Origin: JAENVU01 sp963765075
GTDB taxonomy: Bacteria > Actinomycetota > Acidimicrobiia > IMCC26256 > JAENVU01
Assembly (NCBI GenBank): GCA_963765075.1
Contig: CAVXVA010000007.1
Coordinates: forward strand, 372,001-436,000
Direction of reading: 5' to 3'
Length of the DNA stretch: 64,000 nt
The translations under genes and the position numbers were made by a program. Position 1 is the first letter of the stretch, and each line of letters begins with the position of its first letter. Positions 36,712-46,281 of the stretch are shown here, in pieces. The notes beneath the pieces were generated by a model. That model searched no databases, was not told the origin of the DNA, and saw nothing but the letters and a program-made list of their open reading frames with translations.

Positions 36712-38556
36712 CTACGCCGAGCGCGGCGGCTTCTTCGAGTTGCGCATCCGTCCGCGTTGCGACGCGTCGAGGATCACCTTGCGCAACCGCACGCTGTTCG
36801 GTGTCACTTCCACGCACTCGTCGTCGGCGACGAACTCCAGCGCCTGCTCCAACGACATCTGGCGGGGCGGGGTCAGCCGAACGGTGTCGTCCGAGCCCGA
36901 TGCGCGCATGTTCGTGAGCTTCTTCTCACGCGTCGGGTTGACGTCCATCTCTTCCGAACGCGATGACTCACCCACGATCATGCCTTCGTAGACCTCGACG
37001 CCCGGACCGACGAGCATCTCGCCCCGCTCCTGAAGGCTGAAGAGCGAATACGCCATGGTCACGCCGCGACGGTCGGCGACCATGGAGCCGTTCGGACGAC
37101 CCCGCAAGTCTCCGAACCAGGGTGCGTACCCGTCGAACACGTGGTGGAGGATCCCGGTGCCACGGGTCTCGGTCATGAACTCGGTGCGGAAGCCGACGAG
37201 GCCACGAGCGGGAACGAGGTATTCCAACCGGACCCAACCGGTGCCGTGGTTGATCATCTGTTCCATGCGCCCCTTGCGGACCGCCAACAACTGGGTCACG
37301 GCGCCGAGGAACTCCTCGGGCACGTCGACCGACGCCCGCTCGACCGGCTCGTGCAGCTTGCCGTCGATCTCCCGGGTGACGACCTGGGGCTTGCCCACCG
37401 TCAGCTCGAAGCCTTCCCGGCGCATCTGCTCCACCAACACTGCGAGCTGGAGTTCACCGCGGCCCTGCACTTCCCACGCATCCGGACGCTCGGTCGGGAC
37501 GACCCGAATCGCCACGTTGCCGACGAGTTCGGCATCGAGCCGGTTCTTCAGGAGCCGGGCGGTGAGCTTGGTGCCGTCGTTGCCCGCGACCGGGGAGGTG
37601 TTGATCCCGATCGTCATGGCCAGGCTCGGCTCGTCGATCGTCATGACCGGGAGGGGTACGGGGTTCTCCGCGTCGGCGAGAGTCTCGCCGATCGTCACGT
37701 CGGGCAGACCGGCGATCGCGATGATCTCGCCGGGACCGGCGTCGACCGCGTCGAGTCGTTCGAGGGACTCGGTCACGTACAACTCGGTGATCCGGACCCG
37801 CTCGATGGAACCGTCGACTCGGCACCACGCGACGTTCTGCCCCTTCGCGATCGTGCCCTCCTGCACTCGACACAGCGCGAGCCGGCCGACGTAGGGCGAG
37901 GCGTCGAGGTTGGTCACCAAGGCTTGCAGCGGCGCGCCTTCGGTGTAGGTCGGCGCGGGAATGCGGTCGAGCAGGAGTTCGAACAGCGGCTTGAGGTCGC
38001 TGCCTTCCACCTCGACGTCCATGCTCGCCCACCCGGCGCGGGCGTTCGTGTAGACGATCGGGAAGTCGATCTGCTCCTCGTTCGCGTCGAGATCGAGGAA
38101 CAACTCGTAGACCTCATCGACGACTTCGCTGATGCGCGCGTCGGGGCGATCGACCTTGTTGATCACGAGGATGACGGGCAGGTTCGACTCCAACGCCTTG
38201 CGCAACACGAAGCGGGTCTGGGGCAGCGGGCCTTCGCTCGCATCCACGAGGAGGAGCACACCGTCGACCATGGTCAACCCACGTTCGACCTCACCGCCGA
38301 AGTCGGCGTGGCCCGGCGTGTCGATGATGTTGATCTTCACTCCGCCGTAGCGAACCGCCGCGTTCTTGGCGAGAATGGTGATGCCCTTCTCGCGTTCGAG
38401 GTCGTTCGAGTCCATGACTCGGTCGTTGACGTCTTGGTTGGCCCGGAACACACCGGTCTGCCACAACATGGCGTCGACCAACGTGGTCTTGCCGTGGTCA
38501 ACGTGAGCGATGATGGCGACGTTGCGCAGATCATCGCGACGGGCGCGCGCGGACAT
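36712..38556 (-). CDS. typA: Ribosome-associated GTPase TypA/BipA
   Basis: This 614-aa translational GTPase binds ribosomes and aids 50S assembly and stress responses. IIAHVDHGKTTLVDAML is the P-loop, DTPGHADFGGEVERGLTMVDG the switch II region, and NKVDRPDAR the base-specificity motif; EF-G-like domains II, III and V and the unique C-terminal domain follow. The length matches the family. The ATG at 38556 has CGGAG upstream, and TACACT at 38588-38593 is a plausible -10 box. The gene is free of frameshifts, unlike several neighbours. Confidence 0.97.
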   Translation of the reverse strand: MSARARRDDLRNVAIIAHVDHGKTTLVDAMLWQTGVFRANQDVNDRVMDSNDLEREKGITILAKNAAVRYGGVKINIIDTPGHADFGGEVERGLTMVDGVLLLVDASEGPLPQTRFVLRKALESNLPVILVINKVDRPDARISEVVDEVYELFLDLDANEEQIDFPIVYTNARAGWASMDVEVEGSDLKPLFELLLDRIPAPTYTEGAPLQALVTNLDASPYVGRLALCRVQEGTIAKGQNVAWCRVDGSIERVRITELYVTESLERLDAVDAGPGEIIAIAGLPDVTIGETLADAENPVPLPVMTIDEPSLAMTIGINTSPVAGNDGTKLTARLLKNRLDAELVGNVAIRVVPTERPDAWEVQGRGELQLAVLVEQMRREGFELTVGKPQVVTREIDGKLHEPVERASVDVPEEFLGAVTQLLAVRKGRMEQMINHGTGWVRLEYLVPARGLVGFRTEFMTETRGTGILHHVFDGYAPWFGDLRGRPNGSMVADRRGVTMAYSLFSLQERGEMLVGPGVEVYEGMIVGESSRSEEMDVNPTREKKLTNMRASGSDDTVRLTPPRQMSLEQALEFVADDECVEVTPNSVRLRKVILDASQRGRMRNSKKPPRSA

Positions 38557-38587
38557 AAGGAAATCTCCGTGAAAGGGGGGAAGAACC

Positions 38588-38593
38588 AGTGTA
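38588..38593 (-). promoter_or_regulatory. -10 box of typA
   Basis: TACACT on the minus strand lies 32 nt upstream of the typA ATG, leaving a leader of about 25 nt with a CGGAG ribosome site. Confidence 0.4.
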
Positions 38594-38672
38594 CTGGCCG
38601 CCTGAGGGTGCCTCGGACTCGCGTCCGATGATGAACGCGTAGCCTGCGGGGATCTGTCACCGAGGAGGGCAC

Positions 38673-40346
38673 GTGGGCGCTGATCTCGTGATTCGTGGGG
38701 GAACCGTCGTCGATGGCACGGGCGGCCCCGGGTACGAGGCCGACGTGGCAGTGACCGACGGCCTGATCAGCGAGATCGGCCCTGGTCTCAGCGGCGATCG
38801 CGTGCTCGATGCCGACGGCCACGCCGTGACGCCCGGTTTCATCGACATCCACTCCCACTACGACGCGCAAGTGTTCTGGGACCCGGCCCTCACCCCGTCG
38901 AGTTTCCACGGTGTGACCACCGTCATTGCCGGCAACTGCGGTTTTTCCATCGCGCCGTGCCGACCCGAGCACCGCGATCTCCTGGCCCGCACGTTGCAAC
39001 ACGTCGAGGACATGGACCTCGACACGCTCGCGGCCGGGATTCCCTGGGACTTCGAATCCTTCCCCGAGTACATGGATTCCGTGGCCCACCACGGCAGCGC
39101 CCTGAACTACGGCGTCTACATCGGTCACACGGCGCTGCGGATCTTCGTGATGGGCGAGGCCGGCTACGACCGCGACCCCACGCCCGACGAACTCGGCCGG
39201 ATGCAGGCGCTCGTGTACGAAGCCATGCAGGCCGGCGCGATGGGTTTCGCCACGAGTTCCTCCCCCACCCACAACGGCGATGGCGGACGACCGGTCCCGA
39301 GTCGGCGCGCCGACCTCGCCGAGGTCGAAGCTCTCTTGGCGCCGCTGCACGACCTGGGCAAGGGAGTCGCGGCCCTGCTGCCCGGCGAGCGGATCCAGCA
39401 CGCCGACGTCTACGGCTTGCAGGCGCGTATCGGCCGGCCCCTCACCTGGACGGCGCTCCTCACGGTCAAGGGATACCCCTGGCACGAGAAGATCATCGAG
39501 GACAACAACGCGGCGCGGGCGGCGGGCGGCCAGGTCTGGCCGCAGATCTCGGTGCGCGTGCTCGCGTTCCAGATGAATCTGCGCGAGCCCTTCACGTTCA
39601 ATCAGGCGCCGGTATTCGCCGCACTCATGAACGCCGGTGACGAAGCTCGCATCGACGCCTACCGCGATCCTGATTGGCGCCGGATTGCGCTCGAGGATCT
39701 CGACACCAAGACGATGATCCGCCCCAACTGGCCCTCGATCGAGGTCGCGGAGTCCGAGGCGCATCCCGAGCTGATCGGTCGCCGGGTCGTCGACCTCGCG
39801 AAGGAACGGGCCTGCACGCCGCTCGATGTCATGCTCGACCTTGCCCTCACCGAGCACCTCGACACCCGGTTCCGCTCGGTCTTGGCCAACAACGATCCCG
39901 ACGCAATCGCGTGGCTGCTCCAGCAAGAGGGGTGTTTGCTCGGTCTCGCCGATTCCGGCGCCCATGTGAGCCAACTCTGCGATGCCTGCCTGCCCACCGA
40001 CCTGCTCGGCAACTGGGTGCGCGAGAAGGACGTCATCTCCCTCGAACGGGCCGTCCACAAGCTCACCGCGGAACCGGCGGCGGTGTACGGCCTCGACTCC
40101 CCTGCCGGTGGACGCGGCCGCCTCGCCGTGGGCATGGCCGCCGACATCACCGTGTTCGATCCGGCCACCGTCGCGCCCGGCCCGTTGCGACGCATCCGCG
40201 ACTTCCCCGCCAACGGTGAACGTCTCACCGCCGATCAACCCGTCGGCATGACCCATACCGTCGTCAACGGCGTTCCGATTCGAGTCGACGGCGCGCCGAG
40301 CGCCGACGGCCTGGCCGATCGACCCGGGGTGGTGCTGCGCAGCTGA
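38673..40346 (+). CDS. N-acyl-D-amino-acid deacylase/D-aminoacylase-family amidohydrolase
   Basis: This 557-aa metal-dependent hydrolase of the amidohydrolase superfamily has the beta-sandwich VIRGGTVVDGTG at the N-terminus, the metal site FIDIHSHYDAQV (HxH), the family marker TTVIAGNCGFSIAP, and a C-terminal HKLTAEPAAVYGL followed by the second beta-sandwich strand AADITVFDP. The GTG at 38673 has a GGAGG ribosome site 6 nt upstream, and TAGCCT near 38640 could be the -10 box. It is a paralogue of the gene at 52759. Members hydrolyse N-acyl-D-amino acids, but many actinobacterial homologues near acyl-CoA genes have unknown substrates. Confidence 0.85.
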   Translation: MGADLVIRGGTVVDGTGGPGYEADVAVTDGLISEIGPGLSGDRVLDADGHAVTPGFIDIHSHYDAQVFWDPALTPSSFHGVTTVIAGNCGFSIAPCRPEHRDLLARTLQHVEDMDLDTLAAGIPWDFESFPEYMDSVAHHGSALNYGVYIGHTALRIFVMGEAGYDRDPTPDELGRMQALVYEAMQAGAMGFATSSSPTHNGDGGRPVPSRRADLAEVEALLAPLHDLGKGVAALLPGERIQHADVYGLQARIGRPLTWTALLTVKGYPWHEKIIEDNNAARAAGGQVWPQISVRVLAFQMNLREPFTFNQAPVFAALMNAGDEARIDAYRDPDWRRIALEDLDTKTMIRPNWPSIEVAESEAHPELIGRRVVDLAKERACTPLDVMLDLALTEHLDTRFRSVLANNDPDAIAWLLQQEGCLLGLADSGAHVSQLCDACLPTDLLGNWVREKDVISLERAVHKLTAEPAAVYGLDSPAGGRGRLAVGMAADITVFDPATVAPGPLRRIRDFPANGERLTADQPVGMTHTVVNGVPIRVDGAPSADGLADRPGVVLRS

Positions 40347-40355
40347 ACCAGACCG

Positions 40356-41046
40356 TCACTCGACGGCACTGAGGCGCAGCGCGGAGTCGTCCCCCGGCAC
40401 CGGCATATGGACGATCACCCGGATTCCCGGAGCCGCGGCCGACACGAACTGCTCACTCTCGAAGGCCAACCGTCCCGCCCGGGCATGGTCGAACACCCCC
40501 GATGCGTCTCGAAGCGGGCGACGTCGTGCCGCGGCCACCACTCGCGGAACTCGTCACTCACTGCGAGGAGCCGGTTGACCAGGTCGGCCAACGATCGGGT
40601 CCTCACCGCGGGGAGTCACTTCGGCCCGGAACTGCGACAACGTCTGACGGGCTTCGGATTCCCACTCGCCGTTCAACGCCCGGGCGGGCGCGTTCCCGAA
40701 CATCAACCACACGAGGTTCCGCTCCGGCCCGGGGAGGTGTCGGATCTCGGGGAACAGGCGCGGCGAACGCGTCGTTCCACGCCAGGATGTCCCACGTCGG
40801 GCCCAGCGCGTAGGCCGGCGCGGGCTCGACCATCGCCATCAACGTGAGGACACCCGGCGGACACTGCCGGGGATCGTCGAGCGGTCCGGGGACCTCCGGG
40901 TGACCGGCCAGGTCTCGGAGATACCGGCGCTCGACCGGATCGAGTTGCAGGGCGGATCGCACGCGCACCATCTCCGGCTGAGTTTCGCCACCCTCGCGCG
41001 AGTGACGGCACCAGGACGGGCCGCGAGCCACTCCACCCGCCACCAC
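40356..41046 (-). pseudogene. XRE/MmyB-like transcriptional regulator remnant, truncated and multiply frameshifted
   Basis: Fragments in three frames reconstruct the C-terminal ligand-binding domain of MmyB-type XRE regulators: LQLDPVERRYLRDLAG, ALGPTWDILAWNDAFA, LPGPERNLVWLMFGNAPARA, SDEFREWWPRHDVARFETH and GVFDHARAGRLAFESEQF. Breaks lie near 40760 (one base extra), 40610-40613 (one extra) and the C-run 40496-40500 (one missing). Most of the N-terminal helix-turn-helix is absent: coding similarity begins only about 30 residues before LQLDPVE, and the divergent epimerase starts 15 bp away. With three indels and a truncated DNA-binding domain it looks like a relict, although indel errors elsewhere in this window mean part of the damage may be artefact. 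Confidence 0.7.
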
Positions 41047-41060
41047 TAACCTCCGTCCCG

Positions 41061-41925
41061 ATGCATGATCGCCACACGCTCGTCACCGGCGGTACGGGCT
41101 TCGTCGGCACGGCACTCGTGCGCCGCCTCGTCGCCGACGGTTGGTCGGTCGACACGTTGGTCCGCCGACCCGACCCCATCTTCCCTGGTGGTGTGCACTC
41201 CCACGTCATCCCCTCCGAAATCGACGCACTGATCGACCTGGTGGGTGAGATCGCCCCGAGCCATTGCTTTCACCTCGCCACTGCGTTTCGCGGCGTCCAC
41301 ACCCCCGCCGACATCGCGCCGATGGTGGAGGCCAACCTCGGGTTCGGAACCGCGCTCACCGAGGCGATCGTCCGAGTGCCCGGTGCCCGATTCGTCAACA
41401 CCGGCACGGTCTGGCAGCACTACGACGCCGCCTCGTACAGCCCGGTGTCGCTCTATGCCGCGACCAAGCAAGCCTTCGCCGATCTCCTCACCTTCTACGC
41501 CGAGGTCGAAGGCCTCGCGGTGCACACACTGGAACTCACCGATACGTACGGGCCCGCCGATCCGCGCGCCAAGCTCATCCCCTTCCTGCTCAAGGCCGGG
41601 GCCGAAGGCACGACCCTCCAGATGACCGACGGCACCCAGTTGATCGACCTGGTCCACGTCGAGGACGCGGCGAGTGCGCTACTGGCCGCCGCCGCGGCAC
41701 CGCCCGGTCCGGTCTACGGCGCGCGGGGCGACGGGGCCATCACCCTGCGCGAGCTCGTCGAACGCTTTCAGGCGGCCACGGGCCTCACCCTCGACGTGGA
41801 GTGGGGGGCGCGCCCGTCACGGCCCCGAGAAATGTTGCGGCCGTGGATGACCGCCGATCCCCCGCCGGATTGGTCCCCCGCCATCCGCCTCGACGACGGA
41901 CTGCGCGCGCTCGTCGCGGGCTTAG
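41061..41925 (+). CDS. NAD-dependent epimerase/dehydratase (extended SDR), 3' end uncertain
   Basis: This protein of about 287 aa has GGTGFVG at the N-terminus, the active site YAATK after TGTVWQHYD, and IDLVHVEDAASALL in the substrate domain. Read literally the frame stays open to 42434, but beyond about 41915 it is antisense to a well-formed minus-strand gene and loses family similarity. A TAG at 41923-41925 sits one frame away, so a single extra base near the end would give a normal terminus. The ATG at 41061 lies eight bases after TAACCT, suggesting a leaderless message. Function: sugar or steroid/lipid carbonyl redox, unspecified. Confidence 0.75.
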
Positions 41926-42605
41926 GCCGGCTTCGGCTTCCCGATCCGGTCGTAGTCCTCGGTCGGGATCGCATCGACGTCCTTGTAGACGTGATGGATA
42001 CACGGTTCGCCGGGTCGCGTGGGTGGGAACTCGATGCTCGTGGGCGTCTCGCCCCACTCCACCGGTTGGATCTCGTTGTTCACCGAGCAGTGGGCGCAGT
42101 ACACCCACAGTTCGTCGCGCATGAAGGTCTGCCCCGAGCGCTCCGCGAGGGTGCGGTAGGCGTGCTCACCTTCGTACCGGCCGTCGTCGATCAGGCGACC
42201 ACCACTGCCGCAGCGGAACGAGAGCACGATCTTCTCGTCGTCCTCACTCACCTCGACCGCGCCCATGTTGGCGAGCATCGCGCGGCTGATCACCTTCGCC
42301 CGCTGCGCCGCGGGCAGATCACCCCACGCCACCTCCGTGGTCCGGCGCGGACGGACGAACTCATCACCGGTCTTGCGCAGTGCTCGCTCGACGGCGTCCT
42401 CGCCGAGCTCGTCCGCAATGAAGGTGAGGAGTGACGTGATCCAGTTGATGGAGTACTCCTGCAGACCCGACCATTGGCTCACTGCCCGATCGAGCAGCGT
42501 CTTCGCCGCCTCGGCGTCACCGGCGTCGATCGCGGCTCGCACCTGGTGCCAGACCGGCGTCTGCATCTTCTCGATCTCGGCGTCACTCAGTACCCGGTCA
42601 ACCAT
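41922..42605 (-). CDS. Conserved hypothetical protein downstream of acyl-CoA dehydrogenase
   Basis: This 227-aa soluble protein has an alpha-helical N-terminal half (SDAEIEKMQTPVWHQVRAA) and a C-terminal half with a possible metal or redox pair, CAHC, and a later CIHH. No family is recognised with confidence; a remote link to small cysteine-containing hydrolases cannot be excluded. A GAGGAGG ribosome site precedes the ATG at 42605, and it starts 12 bp after the acyl-CoA dehydrogenase stop, so it belongs to that transcript and to the presumed TGACAC regulon. Its role is probably in the same lipid pathway, by context only. Confidence 0.65.
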   Translation of the reverse strand: MVDRVLSDAEIEKMQTPVWHQVRAAIDAGDAEAAKTLLDRAVSQWSGLQEYSINWITSLLTFIADELGEDAVERALRKTGDEFVRPRRTTEVAWGDLPAAQRAKVISRAMLANMGAVEVSEDDEKIVLSFRCGSGGRLIDDGRYEGEHAYRTLAERSGQTFMRDELWVYCAHCSVNNEIQPVEWGETPTSIEFPPTRPGEPCIHHVYKDVDAIPTEDYDRIGKPKPA

Positions 42606-42617
42606 GCGTCCGCCTCC

Positions 42618-43811
42618 TCAGCGCCGAGGGAGTCCGAGGACACGCTCGGCGATGATGTTGCGCTGGATCTCGCTGGTACCACCCGGGATCGTGCCACCGA
42701 ACGACCGCATCCACTGCGTGAACCATGCGCCCTCCCGCCACATCTGCGGACCGAGCCGGCGCCGGTCGAGGCCGGGGGCCCCGAGCGCCTCGGTTCCCAC
42801 CGCCAGCGCCTGCTGCACCGACTCGCTCCCGAACAGTTTGAGCAAGGAATGCTCGGGTGCCGACTTGCCCGCCATGAACTTGGAGAATCCGCGGTAGCCC
42901 ATGCACATGAGCGCTTGCGCGTCGATCGCACTGGCTGCGACCTGATCCCGATAGACGGCGTCGTCGCCGATGCGGGTGCCGTCGACACCGACTTCGGAGC
43001 CGAGTTCGATCAACGCGCGCGTCGCCCGATCGAGACTGAACGCGTAGTCGATCCACAGCATGGCGCGTTCATGGGCGAGTGATCCCTGGGTGATCGGCCA
43101 CCCCCCGTCGATCTCGCCGAGCAGATTCGCACGGGGGACCCGGGCATCCGTGAAGAAGACCTCGTTGAAGTCCATGAAGTCGGGTTCGGTGAGTTCGGGG
43201 AACGGGCGAGGTTCGACGCCCGGCGTCTTCATGTCGATGATCAACGCAGTGATGCCTTGGTGTTTCGGGACGTCCGGGTTCGTCCGCACGAAACACATGC
43301 ACCAATCGGCGTGATGCGCGCCGGAGGTCCAGACCTTCTGACCGTTGACGACGAACTCGTCGCCATCGATGACCGCGCGGGTCCTGAGACTCGCGAGGTC
43401 GCTGCCGGCGCCGGGCTCGCTCATGCCGAGACACCACGCGATCTCGGCCCGCAAGGTGGGGAGCAGGAACTGCTCCTGTTGGGCCGGCGTGCCGTAGTCG
43501 CGGATCGACGGCGCGATGATCCCGAGCCCTTGGGGATTGAGGCTGCGCGGAATCTGGCGCCGCGCCATCTCCTCGAAGTAGATCATCTGCTCGACCGGGC
43601 TCGCGTTCCGGCCGCCGAGTTCGGGCGGCCATCCCGGCACCAGCCACCCGGCGTCGAACAACGAACGCTGCCACTCCCGTGCCCACGGCGGAAGATCGGC
43701 ACTCGAGCGCTTCGGCCGCCGGAGGGTCTCCTCCGGTGGCAGGTGAGCGTCGAGCCAACTGATCAGCTCGCGCCGGAACGCTTCTTCGGCAGGCCCGTAC
43801 TGCAATCGCAC
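42618..43811 (-). CDS. Acyl-CoA dehydrogenase, large (alpha-type) subunit
   Basis: This 397-aa FAD-dependent acyl-CoA dehydrogenase makes the alpha,beta-double bond in an acyl-CoA. CLGMSEPGAGSDLASLRTRAV is the FAD/substrate signature, NGQKVWTSGAHHADW follows, and the C-terminus has IPGGTSEIQRNIIAERVLGLP. The GTG at 43811 lies six bases after TACCGT, implying a leaderless message, and a TGACACCTACGTCA operator lies 20 bp above that box. A shorter acyl-CoA dehydrogenase is divergently encoded at 43897; the two correspond to the C- and N-terminal halves of the fused gene at 50500, so they probably form a heteromeric FadE-type complex. Confidence 0.9.
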   Translation of the reverse strand: MRLQYGPAEEAFRRELISWLDAHLPPEETLRRPKRSSADLPPWAREWQRSLFDAGWLVPGWPPELGGRNASPVEQMIYFEEMARRQIPRSLNPQGLGIIAPSIRDYGTPAQQEQFLLPTLRAEIAWCLGMSEPGAGSDLASLRTRAVIDGDEFVVNGQKVWTSGAHHADWCMCFVRTNPDVPKHQGITALIIDMKTPGVEPRPFPELTEPDFMDFNEVFFTDARVPRANLLGEIDGGWPITQGSLAHERAMLWIDYAFSLDRATRALIELGSEVGVDGTRIGDDAVYRDQVAASAIDAQALMCMGYRGFSKFMAGKSAPEHSLLKLFGSESVQQALAVGTEALGAPGLDRRRLGPQMWREGAWFTQWMRSFGGTIPGGTSEIQRNIIAERVLGLPRR

Positions 43812-43817
43812 CCGCGC

Positions 43818-43823
43818 ACGGTA
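43818..43823 (-). promoter_or_regulatory. -10 box for leaderless acyl-CoA dehydrogenase transcript
   Basis: TACCGT on the minus strand is followed by six bases and the GTG at 43811. Confidence 0.5.
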
Positions 43824-43842
43824 CCCGCTAGCGTCACCTCCC

Positions 43843-43856
43843 TGACACCTACGTCA
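43843..43856. promoter_or_regulatory. Operator-like site TGACACCTACGTCA
   Basis: This lies in the divergent region between the two acyl-CoA dehydrogenase genes, where one bound protein could control both. It matches the sites at 34852 and 49193 except for two central bases. The edge nearest the minus gene is 20 bp from its -10 box, so a bound factor would cover the -35 region. Confidence 0.6.
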
Positions 43857-43896
43857 GGTCGGCGATCGGTCTGAGCGTCCCGACGAGCGAGGAACC

Positions 43897-44972
43897 GTGG
43901 ACTTCGAGTTCTCCGACGATCACGAGCGCCTGGGAGTGTCGGTCCGGAGATTCTTCTCCGAGCGCGCACCGCTTCGGTACGTCCGCGATCACTACGACGT
44001 CGAGTCCACCGTCGACGACGTCTGGTCGGGGCTCGCCGCCCTCGGACTCACGGGGATGCTGGCCCCCGAGGCGTTGGGCGGCGCCGGGATGGGCATGGTG
44101 GAACTCGCGCTTCCGCTCGGTGAGATGGGACGCGCGCTGTACCCGGGCCCGTTCACCGCCTCCGCGGTCGGCGCGGTCGGATTGCTGGCGGATCTGGCCG
44201 ACGATCACGTCGCCGCCGATTGGCTCCCGCAACTCGCCGACGGTACGGCCGTCGCCGCGATCGTCGACCTCACGCATCGCGGGTCAGGGGTCACCGCCGA
44301 CCACGGCGTACTCGACGGCGCGAGTCCGGCCGTCCTCGACGCGGCAGCCGCCGATCTCCTCCTCGTCGTCACCGAAGACCGCGTGCATCGCCGTGAGCAC
44401 CGCCACGCCGGGGATCGAGATCGTCGCCATGCCGACGGTCGACGGGTCCCGCAAGTTCGCGACCGTCACGTTCACGGGCGTCACCGGTGCGGTCCTCACC
44501 GGGGATACCGCGGCGGCCGTCGCGGCCACCAGGGATCGCCTGGCCACCGCGTTCGTGCTCGACGGCATCGGCGCGGCGGTGCAGTCCTTGGAACTCGCGG
44601 TCGAGTACGCCAAGACGCGAGAACAGTTCGGCCAACCCATCGGGTCGTTCCAGGCCGTTCAGCATCTCGCGCGCCGACATGCTCCAAGCCGTCGAACTCG
44701 GGCGGGCGGCCGGGTACTACGCAGCCTGGGCCTGCGACGCGGCCGAACCCGCCGAACGACACCGCGCCGCGACGATGGCGATCGCCTTCGCGTCGGACGC
44801 CTTCTACCGAGTTGCGGCCGACGCGATCCAGATCTTCGGCGGTGTCGGCTTCACGTGGGAACACGACATCCACCTGTTCTACAAGCGGTTGCTCACCCTG
44901 CAACTGGTACTGGGGTCGCGCGCGGATCATCTCGCCGAACTCGCCGACCTCGTACTCCCGCCAGCGCACTGA
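43897..44972 (+). CDS. Acyl-CoA dehydrogenase, short (beta-type) subunit, two frameshifts
   Basis: About 357 aa in three frames. MDFEFSDDHERLGVSVRRFF and GMLAPEALGGAGMGMVELAL are the N-terminal helical domain; an extra base near 44389 interrupts it at TEDRVH and removal gives AVSTATPGIEIV. AVEYAKTREQFGQPIGSFQAV is the C-terminal helical motif; an extra base near 44670 interrupts it after QHL and removal gives ADMLQAVELGRAAGYY. It ends IFGGVGFTWEHDIHLFYKR. No GGTSEIQ motif is present, as expected for the non-canonical partner in heteromeric FadE complexes. The GTG at 43897 has GAGG upstream. Its 3' end overlaps the convergent GT-C gene by 80 bp. Confidence 0.82.
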
Positions 44973-46230
44973 GCGACACGGCCGCGAGTACGACGATCAC
45001 CGGCTCGGCCGGCACCCGGAACCGGGTCTGGCCGTAGCTCAGTACCGCCCCCACCGTGACGATGATGGGTGGCACCGCAAGGAACCACTGTCTCACCTTC
45101 CGGCGGCGCAAGATCACGGCCCCGGCGATCGCCAACACCAACAGCGGGTAGTACCACCACATGCCGAGCCGCGTGACCCACTGCGGACGGCCTTCGCTCT
45201 CGTTGAACGTGATCATGTCGGTCGGTCGGAACAGACCCCAGTCGCGACCGATGCGCGCCGCGATGACCTTGACGAACTGAGACCGGTGGCCGTCGTTGAT
45301 GTAGTCGAACGCCCGCTGGCGATAGATCTTCGAGACCACGGACTGATCACCCTGGGGGGCGCGCTTCGGAATGCAGACCGAGAGCTTCGTGAGGCCGATC
45401 GGCGGGCCGAAGAACACCGCGTCGCATGTCGATCCCAAGATCGCGATGCCGTCGTTGGTCGAGATCAGGGTCGGTTCGTCGAACCGAGATTGGTTGAATC
45501 CCACCCACGGGCCGACGATCGCGAGCATTCCGACTCCGACCACCGCCACCGGGGCGAGCCGGGTCCGCCACGGGCGGGCCCGCCAGAACCACAGCAGCGG
45601 CAGGGCCAGCAACGGCGCCATCAGCATCAACTCGGCCCGGGCCAACGCTCCGAGCCCGCACACCGCACCGAGCGCCGCGGCGGTGGTGAGCCGGGGCCGA
45701 TCTTCGAGGCGGAGCAGCAGGAGCAGCGCGCCCACGACCGCGGCCACGGCCAGCGTCTCCGACATGATCAGCGTGTCGTTGATCCAGAGGTACGGATACA
45801 TGGCCGCAATGGCGGCGGCAATCAGGCCGGCGAGGTCGCCCGCCAAGCGCCGGGCGAGCATCGCCATCAACACGACGCCCACCAACCCGATGAGCAACAT
45901 CTCGAACCGCACGATGAGTTGCGTGGTCGACTCCGCGAACCCGAGCTGATCCCCGGCCCAGATCACCGGCAGGATCGTAAAGACGGTGAGTGGCGGGTGG
46001 TCGGCGGCCGGAGTCGAGCGCTGCGGCCGGCCGGGCAGGAACTGGAACGGGTCGTTGTACCCGTGGCCCTTGCCGAGTTGGCGAGCCTGGAGTTCGTAGT
46101 ACGCGGCGTCGTAGAACGAGTTGGTGTCGTGGCGGGCGACGGCCAGGATGAACGTTGTCCGGATCGTCGCGGCGACGAGCAGGATCAGGACCAGCACAAT
46201 CATGAACCGGCGCGACGGAGAAGCGGGCAC
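44893..46230 (-). CDS. GT-C type polytopic membrane glycosyltransferase, paralogue of the 7.5-kb gene
   Basis: This 445-aa membrane protein starts with MIVLVLILLVAATIRTTFIL and a periplasmic loop with the acidic motif NSFYDAAYYELQARQL, then about ten helices with HPPLTVF and LARAELMLMAPLLALPL. The C-terminal half aligns with the protein at 7563 in GLFRP, SEGRP and YGQTRFRVPAEP segments. It lies outside the glycan cluster, between acyl-CoA genes, probably as a single-gene unit. TAACGT lies exactly seven bases before the GTG at 46230, supporting a leaderless message and this start. Donor and acceptor are unknown. Confidence 0.82.
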   Translation of the reverse strand: MPASPSRRFMIVLVLILLVAATIRTTFILAVARHDTNSFYDAAYYELQARQLGKGHGYNDPFQFLPGRPQRSTPAADHPPLTVFTILPVIWAGDQLGFAESTTQLIVRFEMLLIGLVGVVLMAMLARRLAGDLAGLIAAAIAAMYPYLWINDTLIMSETLAVAAVVGALLLLLRLEDRPRLTTAAALGAVCGLGALARAELMLMAPLLALPLLWFWRARPWRTRLAPVAVVGVGMLAIVGPWVGFNQSRFDEPTLISTNDGIAILGSTCDAVFFGPPIGLTKLSVCIPKRAPQGDQSVVSKIYRQRAFDYINDGHRSQFVKVIAARIGRDWGLFRPTDMITFNESEGRPQWVTRLGMWWYYPLLVLAIAGAVILRRRKVRQWFLAVPPIIVTVGAVLSYGQTRFRVPAEPVIVVLAAVSLSALAGVRGRRVRRDDPRATPVPVAG

Positions 46231-46237
46231 TCGTTCG

Positions 46238-46243
46238 ACGTTA
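46238..46243 (-). promoter_or_regulatory. -10 box for leaderless GT-C transcript
   Basis: TAACGT on the minus strand, seven bases, then GTG at 46230. It lies just past the stop of the upstream thiolase-like gene at 46282, separating this gene from the Ltp operon. Confidence 0.55.
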
Positions 46244-46281
46244 GTGGCGCCGGCTCGCCGATCAGCGGTGGACGCAGGTCG

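Noticed and set aside
41926..42434. Literal continuation of the epimerase frame for 170 codons
   Set aside because: It lies antisense to the well-formed gene 41922-42605 and shows no epimerase similarity; an indel before a TAG at 41923 is simpler.
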